In this document: positions 59,265 to 64,000 of the stretch, piece after piece
How positions within the stretch are numbered: the stretch's first letter is position 1
Layout of the letters: each line of letters starts with the position of its first letter
From: Lichenicoccus sp965277665
GTDB lineage: Bacteria > Pseudomonadota > Alphaproteobacteria > Acetobacterales > Acetobacteraceae
NCBI RefSeq assembly: GCF_965277665.1
Contig: NZ_OZ255835.1
Location: forward strand, 2,294,001-2,358,000
Direction of reading: 5' to 3'
Length of the DNA: 64,000 nucleotides
Notes under the pieces: generated by a model
The model's database searches: none
Seen by the model: the letters and a program-made list of their open reading frames with translations, nothing else
Told to the model about the DNA's origin: nothing
Made by a program: the position numbers and the translations under genes

Positions 59265-60020
59265 TCACGTCATCGCCATGCCGCCATTGACGTGCAGCGT
59301 GGCCCCGGTCACCCAGCCTGCCTCGTCGGCGGCGAGATACGCCACCGCGGCGGCGATGTCCGCCGGCTGTCCGATGCGCCCGAGCGGGATCGCGGCGGAG
59401 AGCTTCGCGCGCTGCGTCTCGGGCAGTGCCGCGGTCATCGCGGTCTCGACGAAGCCCGGCGCCACCACGTTGACGGTGATCCCGCGCGAGGCGACCTCCT
59501 GGGCCAGCGACTTGCTCATGCCGATCATGCCGGCCTTGGCGGCGGCGTAGTTCGCCTGTCCCGCATTGCCGGTCTGGCCCACGATGCTGGCGATCGAGAT
59601 GATGCGGCCGGCCCGCCGGCGTAGCATGCCTTTCAGGGCGGCGCGGCAGAGCCGGAAGGGTGCGGCGAGATCGACCTCCAGCACCCGGTTCCAGTCCTCG
59701 TCCTTCATGCGCAGCGCGAGCCCGTCGCGGGTCAGCCCGGCATTGTTGACCAGGATGTCGAGGCCGGCGCCGGCAGCCTGCTCGGCGGCGGCGACCAGCG
59801 CGTCGGGTGCAGCGGGATCCGACAGGTCGGCGGGACAGACATGCACCCGGGATGCCGGCGCTGCGGTCGCCAGCGCCGCGGCGAGGCTGTCGAGCGCCTC
59901 GCGGCGGGTTCCGGACAGCACCACGGCGGCGCCCTGGGCATGCAGCGCGCGCGCGATCGCCGCCCCGATACCGCCGGACGCGCCGGTCACCAGGGCGATC
60001 TTGCCATCAAGCCTGAACAT
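59265..60020 (-). CDS. fabG: 3-oxoacyl-ACP reductase
   Basis: 251 residues. ALVTGASGGIGAAIA binds NADPH, NNAG is present, and the active Ser-Tyr-Lys are in ISIASIVGQTG and NYAAAKAGMIG. It reduces 3-oxoacyl-ACP. 45 bases after fabD. The 3' end lies in the tandem repeat mentioned above. Confidence 0.96.
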   Translation of the reverse strand: MFRLDGKIALVTGASGGIGAAIARALHAQGAAVVLSGTRREALDSLAAALATAAPASRVHVCPADLSDPAAPDALVAAAEQAAGAGLDILVNNAGLTRDGLALRMKDEDWNRVLEVDLAAPFRLCRAALKGMLRRRAGRIISIASIVGQTGNAGQANYAAAKAGMIGMSKSLAQEVASRGITVNVVAPGFVETAMTAALPETQRAKLSAAIPLGRIGQPADIAAAVAYLAADEAGWVTGATLHVNGGMAMT

Positions 60021-60065
60021 CGATGGGTCTTCCTCAGATCTGGTTGAGCCTTGGCGTAAGCCCGG

Positions 60066-61037
60066 TCAGAGGAGCTTGAGCAGTTCCTCGATCTCCTCGG
60101 GCGTCCCCGCGCTGCGCGTGGCGGCGTCCGGGGCGATGCGCTTGCACAGGCCGGACAGCACCTTGCCGGCGCCGAGCTCGACGAAGCTGTCGACGCCGAG
60201 TGCCGTCATCGCCTGCACGCTCTCGCGCCAGCGCACCGTGCCGGTGACCTGGCGCACCAGCAGGTCGCGTATCGCGTCGGGCGCTGTCGCCTTGGCGGCG
60301 GTGACATTGGCGATCAGCGGCAGGCGGGGGGGTGCGATGCTGGTCTCGCCGAGCGCCTCGCGCATGGCATCCGCCGCCGGCGCCATCAGCGAGCAATGGA
60401 ACGGCGCCGATACCGGCAGCGGCATGGCGCGCCGGATGCCGCGCTCGCGGGCGATCTCGATGGCGCGCGCGATCGCGCCGGTGGCGCCGGAGATCACCAC
60501 CTGGCCGCCGCCATTGTCGTTGGCGACCTCGATCACCTCAAGCCGGTCCGGCTGGCCCTCGGCCTGCAGCACCGCGGCGGCGGCACAGATCTCGCGTGCC
60601 TGCTCGAGTTCGGTGCCCAGCAGCGCCGCCATGCCGCCCTCGCCCGCCGGCACCGCGCGCTGCATCGCCAGGCCCCTGCGCCGCAGCAGCCGGGCCGCCC
60701 CCGCCACGTCGAAGCTGCCGGCGGCAGCCAGCGCCGAATACTCGCCGAGCGAATGCCCCGCCACCACCGCCGCGCGCGCGGCGACGTCGAGCCCGGCCTC
60801 GCGCTGCAGCACGCGCAGCACCGCCAGCGACACCGCCATCAACGCCGGCTGGGTGTTCTGGGTCAGGGTGAGATCCTCGATCGGGCCTGCGAACATCAGC
60901 TTCGACAGCCGTTCGCCGAGCGCGTCGTCGACCTCCTCGAAGACTTCCCGGGCCGGTGCGAAGGCGGCCGCGAGGTCGCGTCCCATGCCTGCGAACTGGC
61001 TGCCCTGTCCGGGGAAGATGAAGGCGTAAACGGGCAT
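60066..61037 (-). CDS. fabD: Malonyl-CoA:ACP acyltransferase
   Basis: 323 residues. FIFPGQGSQFAGMG is the N-terminal motif; GHSLGEYSAL carries the active Ser and SAPFHCSLM the His. It loads malonyl onto ACP. ATG 61037 begins MPVYAFIFPGQG; the frame to 61118 would read through the MITE-like repeat, so it is not used. First gene of the fab cluster. Confidence 0.96.
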   Translation of the reverse strand: MPVYAFIFPGQGSQFAGMGRDLAAAFAPAREVFEEVDDALGERLSKLMFAGPIEDLTLTQNTQPALMAVSLAVLRVLQREAGLDVAARAAVVAGHSLGEYSALAAAGSFDVAGAARLLRRRGLAMQRAVPAGEGGMAALLGTELEQAREICAAAAVLQAEGQPDRLEVIEVANDNGGGQVVISGATGAIARAIEIARERGIRRAMPLPVSAPFHCSLMAPAADAMREALGETSIAPPRLPLIANVTAAKATAPDAIRDLLVRQVTGTVRWRESVQAMTALGVDSFVELGAGKVLSGLCKRIAPDAATRSAGTPEEIEELLKLL

Positions 61038-61060
61038 TCGTGCAGGATCCGATCCGGCCT

Positions 61061-61109
61061 GGAGCCTGATGCATGCATCAGGCTCTGCTTGAGAGTGCGG
61101 TAGGGCAGC
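61061..61109 (+). repeat. Second, partial copy of the MITE (right half)
   Basis: A perfect 24-bp palindrome at 61062-61085, centred on TGCATGCA, followed by TGCTTGAGAGTG and ending AGGGCAGC. The reverse of the MITE at 53408-53458 has the same palindrome (two bases different, symmetric), CGCTTGAGAGTG and AGAGCAGC. The first-hairpin half is missing. It lies 24 bases upstream of the fabD ATG, in its leader. Confidence 0.78.
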
Positions 61110-61234
61110 AGCCGCCACCCTGGGAAAGCTGGGACATGACGGACAGGCCGCGAGGATGTCAATGTCGTGCCGGCCGGCGCAGACTGCGGTGCCGGCGTCG
61201 GACTTGCTCGTCAGGAGATCGGGAGGCGACCCGC

Positions 61235-61804
61235 ATGAACGAACTCAGGGCCGTGCTGCGCCAGGGAACGCAGGCGGCACACCAGCGGCTCGATGCCCGC
61301 ATGAGCACGCTGCCGCTCGACCGGCGCCCGTCCTACAGCCGCTTCCTCCACGCCCAGGCGGCCGCCCTGGTGCCGCTCGAGATCGCGCTCGAGCAGGCCG
61401 GCGTGGTCTATCTGCTGCCGGACTGGAGCTGGCGCACCCGGCGCGCCGCCCTGCTCGCCGATATCAGGCAGCTCGATGGCGAAGCGCCGCCGTCACCCGC
61501 CTCGGAGGAGCAGGTGGTCGACTGGATCGACAGCCCGGCTGCGATGCTCGGCGCCACCTACGTCCTGGAGGGCTCCCGCCTCGGCGGCGCCCTGCTGCGC
61601 AAGCAGGTGCTGGCGGCCGAGGACCCGGTGATCCGGCTGGCCAGCCGCTTCCTCAACCACGGCAACGGCGAGAACCTCTGGCTCACCTTCAACGACACGC
61701 TGAAGGAAGCCCAACTGGACGAGGCGGCGCGGGCAGTGATGGTGGACAGCGCTGTCCGAAGCTTCGCGCTGTTCGAGACGGCAGCGCCACCGCTTCCGAA
61801 CTAG
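61235..61804 (+). CDS. Biliverdin-producing heme oxygenase
   Basis: 189 residues, all helical. The proximal heme His is in GTQAAHQRLDARM; the distal helix is YVLEGSRLGGALL, with the Gly pair. This is the bacterial heme oxygenase group often found with bacteriophytochromes. It opens heme to biliverdin, CO and Fe2+. Start ATG 61235 with GGGAGG; the frame from 61073 covers the repeat. No phytochrome gene is beside it. Divergent from fabD, convergent with gcvP. Confidence 0.88.
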   Translation: MNELRAVLRQGTQAAHQRLDARMSTLPLDRRPSYSRFLHAQAAALVPLEIALEQAGVVYLLPDWSWRTRRAALLADIRQLDGEAPPSPASEEQVVDWIDSPAAMLGATYVLEGSRLGGALLRKQVLAAEDPVIRLASRFLNHGNGENLWLTFNDTLKEAQLDEAARAVMVDSAVRSFALFETAAPPLPN

Positions 61805-61821
61805 CGGCCCAGTTGCGGCGC

Positions 61822-64000
61822 TCAGTCGGCCGCCTCCGACAGTTCCTCGACCGGCGGGCAGGAGCAGATCAGGTTGCGGTCGCCGTAGCTGTTGTCGAGG
61901 CGGCCCACCGGGGGGAAATACTTGTCTGTCCGGCGCGCGCCGGCCGGGAAGCAACCCTCCTCGCGCGAGTAGGCGCGGTGCCAGTCAGCCGCCAGCAAAT
62001 CGGCGACCGTGTGCGGCGCATGACGCAGTGCGCTGTCGGAAGCCGTGACCCGGCCCTGCTCGATGCAGCGGATTTCCGCGCGGATCGAGATCATCGCATC
62101 GCAGAACCGGTCCAGCTCCGCCTGGTTCTCGCTCTCGGTCGGCTCGATCATGAAGGTGCCGGCGACCGGGAAGCTCACCGTCGGCGCATGGAAGCCGTGA
62201 TCGACCAGGCGCTTGGCGATGTCGTCGACCGTGATGCCGGTGGCGTCGCGGAGCGGCCGCAGGTCGATGATGCACTCGTGCGCGACGCGCAAGCGGGCGC
62301 CGCGATACAGCACCGGGTAGTGCGCGGCCAGCCGGCTCGCGATGTAGTTCGAGTTCAGGATCGCGATCTCGCTGGCCCGTCGCATCCCCTCGCCGCCCAT
62401 CAGCAGGATGTAGGCATACGAGATCGGCAGGATCGAGGCCGATCCGTATGGCGCCGCCGACACCGCATGGCTGTCGAAGGCTTCGCTGTGCTGCGGCAGG
62501 AACGGCGCCAGATGCGCACCGACGCCGATCGGCCCCATGCCGGGGCCGCCGCCGCCGTGCGGAATGCAGAATGTCTTGTGCAGGTTGAAATGGCTGACAT
62601 CGGCGCCGTAATGACCCGGGCGGCACAGCCCGACCTGGGCGTTGAGGTTGGCGCCGTCGAGATAGACCTGGCCGCCCGCTTCGTGCACCACCGCACAGAT
62701 CTCGCGCACGCTCTCCTCGAACACGCCGTGCGTCGAGGGATAGGTGATCATGATCGCCGCCAGCCGCCCGGCGTGCCTGCCGATCTTGGCGTGCAGGTCG
62801 GCAACGTCGACATTGCCGCTGGCATCGCAGCCGACCACGACCACCTGCATGCCGACCATCTGCGCGCTGGCCGGATTGGTGCCGTGCGCCGAGGCCGGGA
62901 TCAGGCAGATGTCGCGATGCGCCTCGCCGCGGCTGCGATGGTAGCCACGGATTGCCAGCAGCCCGGCATATTCGCCCTGCGCCCCTGAATTGGGTTGCAG
63001 CGAGACCGCGTCGTAGCCGCTGATCTCGCAGAGCGACGCCTGCAACTCGGCGAACAGCCGCGCATAGCCACGCGCCTGGTCGGCGGGCGCGAACGGATGC
63101 ATGTCGCAGAACCCGGGCCAGGTGATCGGCATCATCTCGACGGTGGCGTTCAGCTTCATCGTGCAGGAGCCGAGCGGGATCATCGTGCGGTCGAGTGCGA
63201 GGTCCTTGTCGGCCAGCCGGCGCAAATAGCGCAGCAGGTCGGTTTCCGAGCGATGCGCATGGAACACGGCTTGATCCATGAGGCGGCCCACCCGGCGCAG
63301 CTCGTGCGGGATCCCGTCGGGGATCCCGCCCAGGCCGGCCTCGACGGCGGCAACCGCATCACCGTCGCCCGAGACCGCCTGCCAGACGGCGCGGACGGTC
63401 GCCTGCGTGCTGGTCTCGTCGAGGCTGATGCCGATCAGGCGGCACTTCTCGCCGACATGCCGGCGCAGGTTGAACCCTGCCGCCACCGCGCGCGCATGCA
63501 CCGCGTCGACCCACCCTTCAGCCTCGATATCGCCGGCGTCGATGGTCAGCGTGTCGAAGAACGCCTCGTTGCGGACATCGACACCGAGCGCGCGCAAACC
63601 CGCCGCCATGATCTGCGTCAGCCGGTGCACCCGGCGGGCGATCGCGGTCAGGCCCTCCGGCCCGTGATAGACCGCATACATCGAGGCGATCACGGCGAGC
63701 AGCACCTGCGCGGTGCAGATGTTCGAGGTCGCCTTTTCGCGGCGGATATGCTGCTCGCGGGTCTGCAGCGCGAGCCGATACGCGGGCGCACCATGGCTGT
63801 CGATCGACACCCCGACCAGACGACCCGGCAGCGAGCGCTTGTGCGCATCGCGTACCGCCATGTAGGCGGCGTGCGGGCCGCCATAGCCCATCGGGACGCC
63901 GTAGCGCTGCATCGAGCCGATGGCGATGTCGGCGCCCAGCATGCCGGGCGGGGTCAGCAGGCAGAGGGCGAGCGGATCGGCGGCCATCGCCACCACCGCG
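61822..64000 (-). CDS. gcvP: Glycine dehydrogenase (P protein), 3' part, cut by window edge
   Basis: The C-terminal 726 residues of a protein usually of about 950. The PLP Lys is in NLHKTFCIPHGGGGPGMG; TYPSTHGVFEE and LGSCTMKLNATVEM are typical. It decarboxylates glycine and passes the aminomethyl group to GcvH. The end SCPPVEELSEAAD is natural. The N-terminus and the gcvT/gcvH genes lie beyond the window. Confidence 0.97.
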   Translation of the reverse strand, partial: AVVAMAADPLALCLLTPPGMLGADIAIGSMQRYGVPMGYGGPHAAYMAVRDAHKRSLPGRLVGVSIDSHGAPAYRLALQTREQHIRREKATSNICTAQVLLAVIASMYAVYHGPEGLTAIARRVHRLTQIMAAGLRALGVDVRNEAFFDTLTIDAGDIEAEGWVDAVHARAVAAGFNLRRHVGEKCRLIGISLDETSTQATVRAVWQAVSGDGDAVAAVEAGLGGIPDGIPHELRRVGRLMDQAVFHAHRSETDLLRYLRRLADKDLALDRTMIPLGSCTMKLNATVEMMPITWPGFCDMHPFAPADQARGYARLFAELQASLCEISGYDAVSLQPNSGAQGEYAGLLAIRGYHRSRGEAHRDICLIPASAHGTNPASAQMVGMQVVVVGCDASGNVDVADLHAKIGRHAGRLAAIMITYPSTHGVFEESVREICAVVHEAGGQVYLDGANLNAQVGLCRPGHYGADVSHFNLHKTFCIPHGGGGPGMGPIGVGAHLAPFLPQHSEAFDSHAVSAAPYGSASILPISYAYILLMGGEGMRRASEIAILNSNYIASRLAAHYPVLYRGARLRVAHECIIDLRPLRDATGITVDDIAKRLVDHGFHAPTVSFPVAGTFMIEPTESENQAELDRFCDAMISIRAEIRCIEQGRVTASDSALRHAPHTVADLLAADWHRAYSREEGCFPAGARRTDKYFPPVGRLDNSYGDRNLICSCPPVEELSEAAD

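Overview
The window is very GC-rich, almost fully coding DNA from an alphaproteobacterium. The best guess is Rhodospirillales, family Acetobacteraceae; this rests on gene style (cvpA-purF-SDR, MmcB, CobW-WD40, Gfo/Idh with Tat signal) and not on a database search. Most genes sit in tight operons with ATGA or GTGA overlaps. I found no rRNA, tRNA or CRISPR array.

Layout, left to right. 1-10038 (minus): a type I secretion and glycan locus with an ABC exporter, HlyD adaptor, Sel1-repeat protein, a large TPR-GT2-GT4 glycosyltransferase, an unknown protein and a truncated GT4 gene. 10250-17583: a small CxCC protein divergent from metH, then a HisE-like gene, cvpA, purF and a short-chain dehydrogenase lacking its catalytic Tyr. 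17600-18500: a MazEF-type toxin-antitoxin module and an amidase fragment. 18585-26534: a GDSL hydrolase, then a minus-strand iron operon behind a Fur-like palindrome (beta-propeller protein, EfeB-type DyP peroxidase, FbpABC ferric transporter, small lipoprotein). 26583-36959: a LOV photoreceptor, FAD oxidoreductase, CDF metal exporter, sugar kinase, radical SAM protein, ClC channel and a GGDEF-EAL protein.

36961-45972 (minus) reads as one ten-gene operon: two cysteine desulfurases, a [2Fe-2S] ferredoxin and mnmA (sulfur transfer, Fe-S and tRNA thiolation), then a GST, a GT4, an O-antigen ligase, a CobW GTPase and a WD40 protein. The second desulfurase carries a 4-bp duplication that shifts its last part out of frame. 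46501-51683 holds an alpha/beta hydrolase, tyrS, an Rrf2 regulator, mmcB, an inositol-phosphatase-family enzyme and a SYLF protein.

51683-54175 is a small accessory patch: an IS630-like remnant, a second MazEF-type module and a glucose-fructose-oxidoreductase-like gene broken by a 102-bp palindromic MITE inserted at CTAG. Half of the same element recurs in the fabD leader (61061-61109). 54281-61037 has two SDR genes that overlap tail to tail, mltG, and the fatty-acid cluster fabD-fabG-acpP-fabF (minus). The window ends with a heme oxygenase and the 3' part of gcvP.

The main things to follow up are the MITE family, the two toxin-antitoxin modules that share an operator core, the EfeB-Fbp hybrid iron operon, the frameshifted desulfurase, the degenerate G3E-like protein by metH, and a recurrent habit of short in-frame tandem repeats at protein ends.
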